A stretch of 64,000 nucleotides of DNA from NCBI RefSeq assembly GCF_014805685.1, contig NC_060892.1, positions 1,059,490-1,123,489 on the forward strand, in the 5' to 3' direction. The stretch comes from Silurus meridionalis (Eukaryota; Chordata; Actinopteri; Siluriformes; Siluridae). The notes under the pieces were generated by a model, which did not search any database, was not told where the DNA came from, and saw only the letters and a list, made by a program, of their open reading frames with translations. Both the position numbers and the translations under genes were made by a program. Numbering within the stretch: position 1 is the stretch's first letter; every line of letters begins with the position of its first letter. Below, piece by piece: positions 59,201 to 63,400 of this stretch.

Positions 59201-62192
59201 CCACAGATGTTCTAATTGATCAGGGTTCATAAAAGGCAAGATTCCAGAAAAGCTCAGGAGGGTCAGGTAACACCACCTGGCATTATATACCAAAATATAT
59301 AAACTATATAAACAAAAGCGTTTAGATTTCTGTTTGTATATGATACAGTTTATATACATTTCCACAAATTTCTAATGAATTCTGATAAATTCCCAGCATT
59401 CCTAGAATGTTTCCCCAAAGTTCCCATGGAAAGTTTCTGGAAATTTACCAGCAATTTTCCACCCCTTTGCAACACTACACCTGGAAGATGAAGATGTTTA
59501 CCTGTTGATAGTGCGTGTGGAGGTGTCAGGATTGCGTCCCATGCACTCCAGAGCTGAAGCGTACGACGCCATGGTGGGTTTCAGACCTGCTTCCTCCAGC
59601 AGAGCAAACAAGCGACCGATGTGATTCACAGATCCCTAAAACGGTACAACACGTGATTTCAAAACGTCTCCTTTTAGAAAGTACATGCTACAAAAGTATG
59701 TGGACACCAGAGCGTCAGATTGGTAGGTGCTTTTGGAACATTCTAGTCCACATTTCGTCCTCAGTCCCCGTTATTAAAAGCTCCACTCTTCTACAGGGAG
59801 ATGTTCCTCTAGATTTTGTGGAGATTCATTGACATCCTATATAATTGTGTGTCTCCAGCTTTGTGTAACAGAAGAACATGAGGTTAGAAAAGTCAGGTGG
59901 TTACTCAGGTTACATTACCAGAACCTCAACACGGCAAACGCATCTCTCACCTTCTTGGCCCACATCTTCATCATGATGTTGTAGGCGCTGATGGAGAGCA
60001 CTTTGCGTTTGCTCAGGTGTCTGTGGTGAAAGAAGAGGCAGCGCTGCGCTCGCTCCGCATCCCCCGTAAAGACACACGCCTCCAGGTAGCAGCGCAGGTT
60101 TAGCTGCGCGTCGCCGTATCGGTTCCCGTCTTTATCTTCTAGAAGTCTCTCTGCATTACTCCGACTCCACTCACCCACCACCTCTTCCAGTTCTTCCACT
60201 TCAGCCAGCTCTGCAGCTCTGGAAGGTTCTTCAGGATCCTTCTTGATCACGTTGGCACTCGCGCTACGTTTGGACGCTTTGGGCTGTAAGAGTTTGGACT
60301 GAGGCACCGGGACGGCCGAAGCCTCCACTTTGGGTTGTTTGCTCCTTTTGGCAGTGGAGATGGTTTTCATGGAGGTTCCAGGAGACTTCAGGTTCCCTTT
60401 AGTGCCTTTTGCTGCTGTTTTTTCGCAGAGTTTTTGCTGCAGAGACGACTGTTTCTTAGTTTTGTTCGATTTCTCGAGTTTCAGTTTCTCGATCCAGCGG
60501 CTGGCGTGAGTTTTAGCCGAGATGTTCTCAGAAACTGTGGTTTTCTTAGAAGACTGAACAGCTTTAGGAGATCCTGCCTGCGTCGCTTTACTCCTCACTG
60601 CACCGGCTCTCGTTTCTCCACGTGGCGTTTTGACGATTTCAACCTTCTGATGGTTCACGTGTAAAACATCAGACTGTAACTGCTGCATCCGAGCCTCAAG
60701 AACTGCAGTCAAAACAATCAGCAATACAATGATTTTACCATAAACAATGATCCTCTCCATCCTCTCCCTCCATCCTCTTCCTCCATCCACTCTGTCTATC
60801 CTCTCCCACTCATCCCTCCATCCTCTCCCACTCATCCCTCCATCCTCTACCTCTCCTCTCCAACTGATCCCTCCATCCTCTCCTCCATCTATTCTACCCC
60901 TTCCTCCTCTCCCTCTATCCTCTCTCTCTCTCTCTCTCCTCTCCCTTCATCCTCTCTCCATCCTCTCTATTAATCCTCTTCCTCCATCTATTGTACCCCT
61001 TCCACCTCTCCCTCCATCCTCTCCCTCCATCAATTGTACCCCGTCCTCCTCTCCCTCCGTCCTCTCCCTCTATCTATTCTACCCCTTCCTCCTCTCCCTC
61101 TATCTATCCTCTCCCTACAGCCTCTCTCTCCGTCCTCTCTCTCAATCCTCTCCCTCCATCTATTGTACCCCTTCCTCCTCTCCCTCCTCCCTCTACCTCC
61201 ACCCTCTCCCTCTATCCTCTCCCTCTCCCACTCTTCCTCCATCCTCTCCCACTCCATCTACTATAAAGAAGTACACTTTTCTAACCACATTGTGGTCCAA
61301 CAGAAGTTCAGACTGATGTTATTTATTGTGTGAAACACGTTTATAAGTGTCTTTGGATAAGAGACTCCAACAAATACCATCAAAGTAAATAATAAATAAT
61401 ACCGTCCAGCAAATGAGACTGTTCCCACACTCGTCTTTTCCCATCTTCCTTCTTTGGAATAGCAGAGTAGTGCTTTTGCTGTAGTGATGTCCAGGGGTTA
61501 TCTGAGAAAACAAGAGCAATCGAGGTAAACTGAATGAAAGGACAAAGTCATATCAAGAAGCAGACTTCAGCTATAACATGTTCTGGAGGAATCTAAAAGT
61601 CTTTACAAATCAAATGAAAAGGGTTCATGCGAGTTCTACAGCTGACCGGTTCCTCTTCTGAGAACATGCCTTTATCTGGAAATTGGTGGTCCTGCTTCAT
61701 TGATGGATGATGAAGAAGGTAGAATGGTGTAAAGTAAGACAGAATAAAGGCAGTAACTGTACAGTGAATGTAACTCCATGGCAGAAGATCAGGCTGCTCC
61801 ATTACACAAACCTAAGATGGAGCTGTGAAGGTGACAGCCACTCTACATACTCTGGTTATTAATATTGTGCTTTCATATACATATATGGTGACCATGAAGC
61901 CATTTGAGATAAAGGACCATCCAGGATAAAGGTAATGAACTTCTCCTACCTGGAATGAACAATAAACAGCAAGCAGCACGTGTCATGTTTCTACCGTTAG
62001 CCATTATGAGGAATCAGACTGCAGGTGAACACTGAAGTCATGTTCATTACCTCCTGTTCCTCTCCCGGTGCTGCTCCGGAGTCTGAGGCACATCTGACAC
62101 TGGCTGGCATTTAATGAAGCCCGAGAACTTCGTCCAGACACGAACCTGGCGCTCAGGGATGTCGGGAAAGCGCACAGTCTCAGCAGTGACAT
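21215..62192 (-). CDS. polrmt: Mitochondrial DNA-directed RNA polymerase, complete, 21 exons
   Basis: Single-subunit T7-like RNA polymerase that transcribes mitochondrial DNA with TFAM and TFB2M and makes replication primers; it acts in the mitochondrial matrix. Coding exons, 5' to 3': 62192-62051, 61501-61403, 60702-59951, 59635-59502, 53882-53696, 51031-50882, 49634-49467, 47993-47823, 47662-47423, 42774-41983, 40673-40551, 39438-39316, 38608-38429, 37606-37520, 35070-34957, 25595-25543, 23232-23134, 23019-22947, 21883-21792, 21695-21622, 21264-21215. They sum to 3903 bp = 1300 residues plus stop with all phases compatible; human POLRMT has 1230 residues. The order is a basic targeting segment, a Lys/Ser-rich linker (about 85-260), a PPR region (about 270-410), the N-terminal domain, then the catalytic core (about 680-1300). 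Motif A Asp987 ([10 protein letters not shown]), motif B Lys1056 and Tyr1064 ([14 protein letters not shown]) and motif C Asp1215 ([10 protein letters not shown]) are intact. The end STYFFS is the family's conserved carboxy-terminus. Confidence 0.97.
21325..21377. repeat. (CA)n microsatellite
   Basis: About 26 perfect units in polrmt intron 20. Confidence 0.96.
21410..21570. mobile_element. Partial copy of the minisatellite-bearing dispersed repeat
   Basis: AATGAAGCTGTTGGAGTTGA and CTCCTGGTGCTG match 48418-48450 and 58488-58515. The minisatellite part is missing here. It lies in polrmt intron 20. Confidence 0.5.
21622..21695 (-). CDS. polrmt: polrmt exon 20
   Basis: 74 bp between cttccag and gtgagt. 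It reads [20 protein letters not shown] and VPET. This is the least conserved part of the C-terminal region. Confidence 0.93.
21792..21883 (-). CDS. polrmt: polrmt exon 19
   Basis: 92 bp between ctccacag and gtacgt. It reads [20 protein letters not shown] and [10 protein letters not shown], close to the mammalian block CREQFV...ILQDLS. A long TG tract lies about 35 nt upstream of its acceptor on the sense strand. Confidence 0.96.
21918..22096. repeat. (CA)n / (CACTCA)n compound microsatellite
   Basis: Nearly 180 bp of CA, CACTCA and CACACTCA units. On the polrmt sense strand it is TG-rich and ends 34 nt before the exon 19 acceptor. Confidence 0.95.
22440..22795. mobile_element. Non-autonomous hAT-like copy
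   Basis: It shares TCACCTCTAGAGGCCGCTCT, GAAAGCCGGAAAAACTATCG and TGTTTGAAATCCAA with the element at 3473-3942 and ends ATAGTTTGTGGACCCCTGG. The left end is not defined. It is in polrmt intron 18. Confidence 0.55.
22947..23019 (-). CDS. polrmt: polrmt exon 18: motif C
   Basis: 73 bp between attttcag and gtacgt. It reads [20 protein letters not shown] and DIMNK. The Asp of VHD (residue 1215) is the second metal-binding catalytic aspartate, equivalent to T7 Asp812. Confidence 0.97.
23134..23232 (-). CDS. polrmt: polrmt exon 17
   Basis: 99 bp between ttttgtag and gtgaca. It completes the Glu split from exon 16 and reads [20 protein letters not shown] then [12 protein letters not shown]. The [17 protein letters not shown] block is a family hallmark. 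Confidence 0.97.
23233..25542 (-). other. polrmt: polrmt intron 16 (2.3 kb)
   Basis: It holds a fish interspersed repeat with GAAAAAAACTCCCTGAAACT at 23342-23361 and TTCATGAGGATGAAACCTTG, and a MITE at 24186-24606. Another MITE end (GTGTCCCAATACTTTTAGC) lies at 25468. Positions 24740-25070 hold an open frame on the + strand without recognisable features. Confidence 0.7.
24186..24606. mobile_element. MITE copy
   Basis: One of the fullest copies. It has GGGAAGATGTTCTATTACAT, TTAGTAAAGTCAGGTACTGA, TATAGCAGAGATCTTCCACA, ATGCTGGAACAGGTTTGGGT and the end GTGTCCCAATACTTTTGGC. It has no coding capacity. Confidence 0.6.
25543..25595 (-). CDS. polrmt: polrmt exon 16 (53 bp)
   Basis: A small exon between tttttacag and gtaagt. 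It reads [17 protein letters not shown] and two bases of the next Glu codon. It encodes part of the specificity-loop region. The frame check (leftover 2, completed by exon 17) and the joined text HVLKGNIQ support it despite low similarity to mammals. Confidence 0.9.
27120..27525. mobile_element. MITE copy
   Basis: It contains GGAGACCCAAACCTGCTGCA, GATGCCCCTGTGCACAAAGC, CACTGACTGCACCCCAGGCC and CATCATCTCAGAAGAGTGGA. The orientation is opposite to the copy at 24186. The terminal repeat is decayed. Confidence 0.55.
27950..28245. repeat. (TCTCTCACA)n-type array
   Basis: Units of TCTCTCATATC at the left change to TCTCTCACATC and TCTCTCACACA in the middle, a nested, slipping short tandem repeat. 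Confidence 0.93.
28512..28543. repeat. (CA)n microsatellite
   Basis: About 15 perfect units in polrmt intron 15. Confidence 0.95.
28670..29870. repeat. 1.2-kb minisatellite, core AGAAGAACGTTTGGAGAGAG
   Basis: Around 40 units with a period of roughly 25-35 bp. Each has GAAGAACGTTTGGAGA plus a variable GA stretch and often AACGAG. Variation is mostly in GA length and in AACGTTT. Because few stop codons arise, open frames of up to 428 codons occur in several frames on both strands; they are not genes. Confidence 0.95.
30140..30275. mobile_element. Degraded SINE-like fragment
   Basis: AGCACAGTGGGTTAAGGATT, TCAAGCACATGATATTGACA and GGGCTTGAACTTATGACCTT resemble the tRNA-like head of a fish SINE. 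The anticodon arm cannot be folded convincingly. Confidence 0.35.
31076..31440. mobile_element. MITE copy
   Basis: It contains CTCCACTCTTCTGGGAAGAG, TACTAGATTTTGTGGAGATT, CACAAAGGTGTTTAAAAGGG, TATAGCCGGAGATCTTCCAC and the end GTGTCCCGATACTTTAG. A second end of the same type (GTGTCCCAATACTTTTGGC) lies at 31657. Confidence 0.6.
31840..31945 (+). mobile_element. SINE relic
   Basis: GGTCACAAGTTCAAATCCCA (B-box like), GCACCACAACGCTGCCACTG, CTGGACCCTTGAGCAAG and GTCGTTTTGGATAAAAGTG follow the usual order of the fish SINE body. Confidence 0.6.
32273..32295. repeat. Poly(A) tract
   Basis: 23 consecutive A on the + strand, in polrmt intron 15. No retroposed gene was recognised next to it. Confidence 0.9.
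32789..32929. repeat. (CA)n and (GT)n pair
   Basis: (CA)n at 32789-32822 and (GT)n at 32900-32929, about 78 bp apart and mutually complementary, so the transcript could fold into a hairpin. Confidence 0.9.
34174..34500 (+). pseudogene. Tc1-like transposase relic
   Basis: The + strand from 34219 gives [14 protein letters not shown] text (tggaggtggaagtttaatgg), the conserved block before the second catalytic Asp of Tc1 transposases. From 34375 it gives [20 protein letters not shown], the PAQSP-D-NPIE-W-LD block that ends with the catalytic Glu region. The stretch between them is deleted and frames differ, so it is a dead copy. It lies in polrmt intron 15, antisense to that gene. Confidence 0.8.
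34957..35070 (-). CDS. polrmt: polrmt exon 15
   Basis: 114 bp, phase 0 at both ends, between tttgcag and gtgagt. It reads [20 protein letters not shown] and [27 protein letters not shown] and VEWVTPLG are strongly conserved in POLRMT. Confidence 0.97.
35338..35880. mobile_element. MITE copy, internally altered
   Basis: It starts CTCTAAAAGTATTGGCACAC and later has GCCAGCTTCATGAAGATCTG and CCAGAAGATTGGAGCTCATT. About 150 bp near 35520-35690 does not resemble the other copies and may be an insertion. Confidence 0.5.
36840..36871. repeat. (CA)n microsatellite
   Basis: About 15 units within an AT-rich region. Confidence 0.93.
37190..37385 (+). mobile_element. SINE relic
   Basis: TACGAGGTCGGGGGTTTAAG matches a tRNA B-box-like head. 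TTAGGGCCCTTAAGCAAGGC and GCGAAGAAAGAATTTCATAA followed by GTACATGTGACA are usual body and tail blocks of fish SINEs. Confidence 0.6.
37520..37606 (-). CDS. polrmt: polrmt exon 14
   Basis: 87 bp, phase 0 at both ends, between gtctgcag and gtacac. It reads [20 protein letters not shown] and MFTGTREIQ. The WEASHYLV-like block and MF-GTR-IQ are conserved. Confidence 0.97.
37718..37738. repeat. Short (CA)n
   Basis: Ten units in polrmt intron 13. Confidence 0.85.
38000..38342. mobile_element. MITE copy
   Basis: It begins near TGTATTGGGACACCCGGCAC. AATATGTGGAAGATCTCCTG, CATCATCTCAGAAGAATGGA and GGGATGTTTAAAAAGTGCTC follow. It lies in polrmt intron 13. Confidence 0.55.
38429..38608 (-). CDS. polrmt: polrmt exon 13: motif B
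   Basis: 180 bp, phase 0 at both ends, between tgttccag and gtagga. It reads [19 protein letters not shown], then [20 protein letters not shown] and [16 protein letters not shown]. The Lys of VVKQTVM (1056) and the Tyr of VVYG (1064) match T7 Lys631 and Tyr639, which bind the NTP phosphate and select ribose. Confidence 0.98.
39316..39438 (-). CDS. polrmt: polrmt exon 12: motif A
   Basis: 123 bp, phase 0 at both ends, between attcag and gtgagt. It reads [19 protein letters not shown] and then [18 protein letters not shown]. The first codon is the catalytic Asp (residue 987, T7 Asp537), so the active site begins right at the splice junction. Confidence 0.98.
39765..40090 (+). mobile_element. 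Two SINE relics in tandem
   Basis: The first (39765-39950) has GGCTTTTGCATTTAAGGTGT, CACCTGAGCAGCTATGGGGT and a CTCAACCACT stretch. The second (39955-40085) has ACTGATCAAAAGGTTGTGAG, AGCAAGGCCCTTAACCCCTA and GTCGCTCTGGATAAGGGCGT. They lie in polrmt intron 11. Confidence 0.6.
40551..40673 (-). CDS. polrmt: polrmt exon 11
   Basis: 123 bp, phase 0 at both ends, between tttttag and gtatgt. It reads [20 protein letters not shown] and [20 protein letters not shown]. The WWM-AEEPWQ-LA-C block, just ahead of motif A, is highly conserved. Confidence 0.97.
40887..41083. repeat. 21-bp minisatellite, GCTCCACTCTTCTGGGAAGGT
   Basis: About nine near-perfect 21-bp units (CTCCACTCTTCTGGGAAGG plus TG); one unit near 41010 lacks a C. 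The unit is the same as a single-copy block of the MITE family (for example at 31116). Confidence 0.95.
41347..41800 (-). pseudogene. Tc1-like transposon relic (5' part of transposase)
   Basis: On the minus strand 41462-41352 gives [16 protein letters not shown], preceded by RDEIEDLH and followed by TTVGAIIR, the helix-turn-helix region of a fish Tc1 transposase. The right end GGGGATCACATCAGTATTTC plus CCCCACTGTA (41770-41800) is the usual inverted repeat of this family. The rest of the transposase is lost. Confidence 0.8.
41983..42774 (-). CDS. polrmt: polrmt exon 10 (792 bp)
   Basis: 264 codons, phase 0 at both ends, acceptor ctctag and donor gtaggt. It starts [20 protein letters not shown] and includes [79 protein letters not shown] and [20 protein letters not shown]. 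It holds much of the palm and thumb start of the polymerase core. A decayed copy of its middle part lies 0.4 kb upstream at 43160-43445. Confidence 0.98.
43160..43445 (-). pseudogene. polrmt: Decayed duplicate of part of polrmt exon 10
   Basis: The + strand blocks GATGGACAGCTTGTA, GTGCATCTCGG, ATCTTCTTCTT, CGCGCTTTATGTG, GTGCCTC and TTCTCACTACCTT occur here in the same order and orientation as in exon 10 (42268-42455). Two deletions (about 18 and 5 bp) and single-base changes break the frame. On the minus strand fragments such as [17 protein letters not shown] and SEMHR can still be read. I estimate roughly four-fifths identity by eye. It is an internal partial duplication, not a functional exon. 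Confidence 0.88.
43575..44477 (-). pseudogene. LINE reverse-transcriptase fragment
   Basis: On the minus strand, 44477-44205 reads [20 protein letters not shown] and [19 protein letters not shown], the Q-G-S-x-L-S-P-x-L-F reverse-transcriptase motif. Then 44173-43871 gives [18 protein letters not shown] and [19 protein letters not shown]. The YADD box is lost in a deletion between the two. Other fragments of the family lie at 13735 and 16440. The clade is not assigned. Confidence 0.82.
45375..46100. repeat. GT-rich minisatellite (GGTTAGTCTGGTGGTTGGTC)
   Basis: About 730 bp of imperfect units built from TCTGGTGGTTACTC, GGTTGGTCTTTTAGGTCAGT and TTGATGGTTAGTCTGG. The period is about 60-100 bp with a short inner period near 12. 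One strand is G-rich with many GG pairs. Confidence 0.9.
47149..47410 (-). repeat. Dispersed repeat with 36-bp minisatellite (copy 1)
   Basis: About 5 units holding GTGGATTGTGATTGGCTGGA. The flank (47345-47405, minus strand GGTTACAGGTGTTTATACGC) matches the flanks at 48600 and 58635, so the array is part of a larger dispersed element. Confidence 0.85.
47423..47662 (-). CDS. polrmt: polrmt exon 9
   Basis: 240 bp, phase 0 at both ends, between gattccag and gtgaga. It reads [20 protein letters not shown], then [20 protein letters not shown] and [16 protein letters not shown]. The RLVPVLYH-YSFRN-like block is well conserved. Confidence 0.96.
47823..47993 (-). CDS. polrmt: polrmt exon 8
   Basis: 171 bp, phase 0 at both ends, between gatcag and gtacca. 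It reads [40 protein letters not shown] and [17 protein letters not shown]. The frame stays open beyond the donor, but stopping at KDTE gives the better join to exon 9 ([12 protein letters not shown]). Confidence 0.93.
48105..49250 (+). mobile_element. Dispersed repeat with minisatellite (copy 2, longest)
   Basis: A left part (48105-48675) is shared with 58215-58705: GAGCATTATAATGG, TAAGGTCTCACACCT, AAAGTAGTGCCAGAAGATCA and GGATGTTACTATGGTTACAG. The right part, 48678-49195, holds about 13-14 units of 36-39 bp with CCAGCCAATCACAATCCACT. It lies in polrmt intron 7. Confidence 0.85.
49467..49634 (-). CDS. polrmt: polrmt exon 7
   Basis: 168 bp, phase 0 at both ends, between tgttttag and gtacac. 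It reads [20 protein letters not shown] and [20 protein letters not shown]. The W-KAL-RALRE and YPFL-LL-E blocks are conserved. Confidence 0.96.
49635..50881 (-). other. polrmt: polrmt intron 6 (1.2 kb)
   Basis: Positions 49640-50260 look non-repetitive. SINE relics fill 50265-50605 and the rest is AT-rich. Confidence 0.7.
50265..50605 (+). mobile_element. Two degraded SINE relics
   Basis: The first has GTAGCTCAGGGGTTACCATG, an A-box-like head. The second has AGGTTGGTGGTAAAGGCATT, CCCTGAGCAAGGCCCTTAAC and CATTTGTATGAATGAGATG, head and body of the fish SINE. Confidence 0.6.
50882..51031 (-). CDS. polrmt: polrmt exon 6
   Basis: 150 bp, phase 0 at both ends, between gtttcag and gtacgt. It reads [40 protein letters not shown] and [10 protein letters not shown]. 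The VSYPKLHL-like block aligns with the start of the N-terminal domain in mammals. Confidence 0.96.
51150..51545 (-). repeat. Dispersed repeat with 39-bp minisatellite (copy 3)
   Basis: About 9 almost perfect 39-bp units from 51181, each with GATTGTGATTGGCTGGAAGG. The left flank AGTCCACTCCACTCTAT (51149) matches the inverted flank at 49195-49212. It lies in polrmt intron 5. Confidence 0.9.
51600..51840. repeat. (CAT/CAC)n trinucleotide-rich region
   Basis: Imperfect CATCAC, CACCAT and ACCACCACC units. No splice signals or conserved protein go with its His-rich frames. Confidence 0.85.
52310..52447. mobile_element. Interspersed repeat ending TTCACAACCCTA
   Basis: AAATTTCTAATTAATTC, TTCCCATAGAAAGTTTCCGG and AAATTTACTGAAATTTTCC recur at 55540-55760 (there with TTGCAACCCTAG) and 59335-59485. 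All three are in polrmt introns. Probably a hAT-type MITE, but ends are not resolved. Confidence 0.5.
52930..53590. repeat. (GATGGT/GATGAT)n region
   Basis: About 660 bp of imperfect GAT, GGT and AAT trinucleotide units such as GATGATGGTGATGA. Met/Val-rich and Ile/Thr-rich frames come from the repeat. It lies in polrmt intron 5. Confidence 0.88.
53618..53671. repeat. (GT)n microsatellite next to polrmt exon 5 donor
   Basis: About 26 units; on the polrmt sense strand it is (CA)n starting about 25 nt after the exon 5 donor. Confidence 0.96.
53696..53882 (-). CDS. polrmt: polrmt exon 5: PPR region
   Basis: 187 bp between gtgtgtag and gtacca. It completes the Arg codon and reads [40 protein letters not shown] and [18 protein letters not shown] and RA-VLKAVH-V-P are human counterparts. 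The acceptor has a (TG)8 run in place of a usual pyrimidine tract. The exon is not a multiple of three, so skipping it would break the frame. Confidence 0.96.
54770..55075. mobile_element. hAT-like block copy (inverted)
   Basis: ATCGATATCGATAGTTTTTC and GTGGCCTCTAGAGGTGAATC are the reverse complement of the block at 3690-3760. The ends are unclear. Confidence 0.45.
55540..55760. mobile_element. Interspersed repeat ending TTGCAACCCTAG
   Basis: CCCATGGAAAGTTTCCAGTC and TTCCTGAAATTTTGCAACCC match the copies at 52310 and 59335. Confidence 0.5.
56211..56250. repeat. (CA)n microsatellite
   Basis: About 20 perfect units in polrmt intron 4. Confidence 0.95.
56925..57190. mobile_element. hAT-like block copy
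   Basis: GATAAGCGATTAATCGGCCG, AAACAAACAGCACAGCAATT, CCCCTAGAGGCCGCTCTTGT and GGAAAAACTATCGGTAGCGA are shared with 22500-22620. Confidence 0.5.
57650..57870. mobile_element. MITE fragment
   Basis: GCTATAGAGCTCCAAACCC, CCCAGGCCTCCTCAACTC, CAGTACCCGTCTTTACTAAC and CAGAAGAGTGGAGCGGATG belong to the family at 3960-4262. Confidence 0.5.
58215..58960 (+). mobile_element. Dispersed repeat with 39-bp minisatellite (copy 4)
   Basis: The 5' part (58215-58700) is collinear with 48105-48675. The array 58706-58900 holds five units with CTCCTTCCAGCCAATCACAA. Downstream, CTGACCCCTGGAGGGCAGC ends the similarity. It lies in polrmt intron 4. Confidence 0.85.
59335..59485. mobile_element. Interspersed repeat ending TTGCAACACTAC
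   Basis: Third copy of the 52310/55540 family: GTTCCCATGGAAAGTTTCTG and AATTTTCCACCCCTTTGCAA. Confidence 0.5.
59502..59635 (-). CDS. polrmt: polrmt exon 4: PPR region
   Basis: 134 bp between gttttag and gtaaac. It reads [40 protein letters not shown] and RTIN. The spacing fits a PPR motif of the human enzyme (…LMVKDAGLTPDLLSYAAALQCMGR). Confidence 0.97.
59688..59830. mobile_element. MITE fragment
   Basis: AAAAGTATGTGGACACCAGA, GCTCCACTCTTCTACAGGGA and CTCTAGATTTTGTGGAGATT place it in the MITE family. It fills most of polrmt intron 3. Confidence 0.55.
59951..60702 (-). CDS. polrmt: polrmt exon 3: linker and first PPR
   Basis: 752 bp between gactgcag and gtgaga. It begins [20 protein letters not shown] and is Lys/Ser/Thr-rich through about residue 260 ([31 protein letters not shown]). 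After an acidic segment ([15 protein letters not shown]) it ends with [20 protein letters not shown] and [20 protein letters not shown], the first PPR helices. The basic linker is longer than in mammals and explains most of the size difference. Confidence 0.95.
60750..61262. repeat. CTCTCCCTCCATCCT-type minisatellite
   Basis: About 510 bp of imperfect units built on CCTCTCCCTCCATCC and CTATTCTACCCCTTCCTCCT. It starts 48 bp inside polrmt intron 2. Frames of Pro/Ser/Leu through it are not genes. Confidence 0.9.
61403..61501 (-). CDS. polrmt: polrmt exon 2
   Basis: 99 bp, phase 1 at both ends, between tttctcag and gtatta. It reads [20 protein letters not shown] and [12 protein letters not shown]. 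The [17 protein letters not shown] join over the next intron mirrors human RRKDWGHVELLEVLQARV, which supports both exons. Confidence 0.9.
62051..62192 (-). CDS. polrmt: polrmt exon 1: mitochondrial targeting segment
   Basis: 142 bp from ATG (62192-62190) to a donor gtaatg. It reads [20 protein letters not shown], then [20 protein letters not shown] and STGRGTG. It is rich in Arg and Ser and has no Asp or Glu, as in a cleavable matrix-targeting presequence. The start has G at -3. The join to exon 2 gives a Gly-to-Asp codon split (G|AT). First exons diverge fast, so this is inferred from position, composition and splice signals. Confidence 0.8.
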
Positions 62193-62235
62193 TTCGGCCC
62201 GTGGAAGAGTTTAAACCCGCATTCCTGCCTCAGCA

Positions 62236-62247
62236 GGCCGCCATGTT
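62236..62247 (-). promoter_or_regulatory. YY1-like ATGGCGGCC site with a 4-codon upstream frame
   Basis: On the minus strand the text is CAACATGGCGGCCTGCTGA, about 50 bp before the polrmt ATG. It fits the YY1 core AAnATGGCGGC, common at transcription starts of nuclear genes for mitochondrial proteins. If transcribed it also encodes Met-Ala-Ala-Cys-stop in a strong start context. Confidence 0.5.
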
Positions 62248-62840
62248 GACTCAGACTCGACCAGCAGAGTGTCGATAGATCGCGGTCAGGAAAACTAGAT
62301 GATCACAGGCGTATCGAGTTCCAGTTATCGGTTCATATAATATAGTGCGCATTTTTTAAAACAATGTGTACAAGCAGCACATCAACATTGGATTTCTTGC
62401 AAAAGCCTGAACTTTTCTCAAAATACTTAAATCATCTCTGAAAAATAAGATTTCATTCCCATCAGAATGAAACATCAATTCAACACATTTACAAAATAAA
62501 GTTTAATAAAAGTTTAGATGACAGATGATGACAACTGATTTGATCATTTTGCATTCAATGATTTATATAATGAACTGATGCTGAGATGTTTTGGGGGTTA
62601 AAACTGTGAAACCAGTAGAATATATTTTGATCAACATGAAGATAAACAACTGATAATGTTGGAAACAGCAGACACTTGAACACAATCTATTAAATGAATG
62701 TAAAAAACATTCGCAATTTGATCAAAGCAACAACGAAATGCTTTTATGATGTTCGCAAGTGATTACATGACGGAGAGGTTAAACAAGTAGTTTTGAGAAT
62801 TTTATTTCTGATCTGAGAAACGCTCCAAAGCAACTGAGAA

Positions 62841-63056
62841 AACCTCCTATAATGCAGTATGAACTCCTATAATGCAGTATTACCTCCTATAATGTAGTAT
62901 TAACTCCTATAATGCAGTATCAACTCCTATAATGTAGTATGAACTCCTATAATGCAGTATTAACTCCTATAATGTAGTATTAACTCCTATAATGCAGTAT
63001 TAACTCCTATAATGCAGTATTAACTCCTATAATGCAGTATTAACTCCTATAATGTT
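62841..63056. repeat. 20-bp tandem repeat, AACTCCTATAATGCAGTATT
   Basis: About eleven units in exact 20-bp register. Units alternate ATGCAGTAT and ATGTAGTAT and vary at the first bases. Confidence 0.96.
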
Positions 63057-63197
63057 CTATACATTATATAACATCTGTTTTTGCTTTTGCATTTATATAT
63101 TTATCTGTAAACTGTATTTAGAAATTTAACGTGCAGTTCACATTTACACCTGTAGGGGGCCCAAATGTCTCTTGTTTGCTTTTTTATGCATTTGTCT

Positions 63198-63200
<3 letters not shown>

Positions 63201-63256
<56 letters not shown>
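63201..63256. repeat. (TA)n microsatellite
   Basis: About 28 perfect TA units, next to a MITE end. Confidence 0.96.
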
Positions 63257-63257
<1 letters not shown>

Positions 63258-63258
<1 letters not shown>

Positions 63259-63400
63259 GTAAATGTTGGTTGTACCCCAGACTTCCTCACCTCACCTACA
63301 TCAGTACCTGACTTTACTGATTTTACCCTTGTGGCTAAATGAACCTAGTGGACCATCTTCCCAGAAGAGTGGAGCTCATTATAACAGTAAATGGAGACTA
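63258..63400. mobile_element. MITE fragment
   Basis: CATCAGTACCTGACTTTACT, CCCTTGTGGCTAAATGAAC and CATCTTCCCAGAAGAGTGGA place it in the MITE family. It abuts (TA)n. Confidence 0.55.

Larger units (their letters stand above)
53883..59501 (-). other. polrmt: polrmt intron 4 (5.6 kb)
   Basis: Repeats: a MITE fragment about 54190-54310, hAT-like block copies 54770-55075 and 56925-57190, a TTGCAACCCTAG repeat 55540-55760, (CA)n 56211-56250, a MITE 57650-57870, the minisatellite element 58215-58960 and a third TTGCAAC-type repeat 59335-59485. Positions 55770-56200 and 56260-56900 show no repeat or exon that I recognise. Confidence 0.75.

Noticed and set aside
60747..61333. Pro/Ser/Leu-rich frames of up to 189 codons
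   Set aside because: They lie in polrmt intron 2 on the opposite strand and follow a CTCTCCCTCCATCC repeat.
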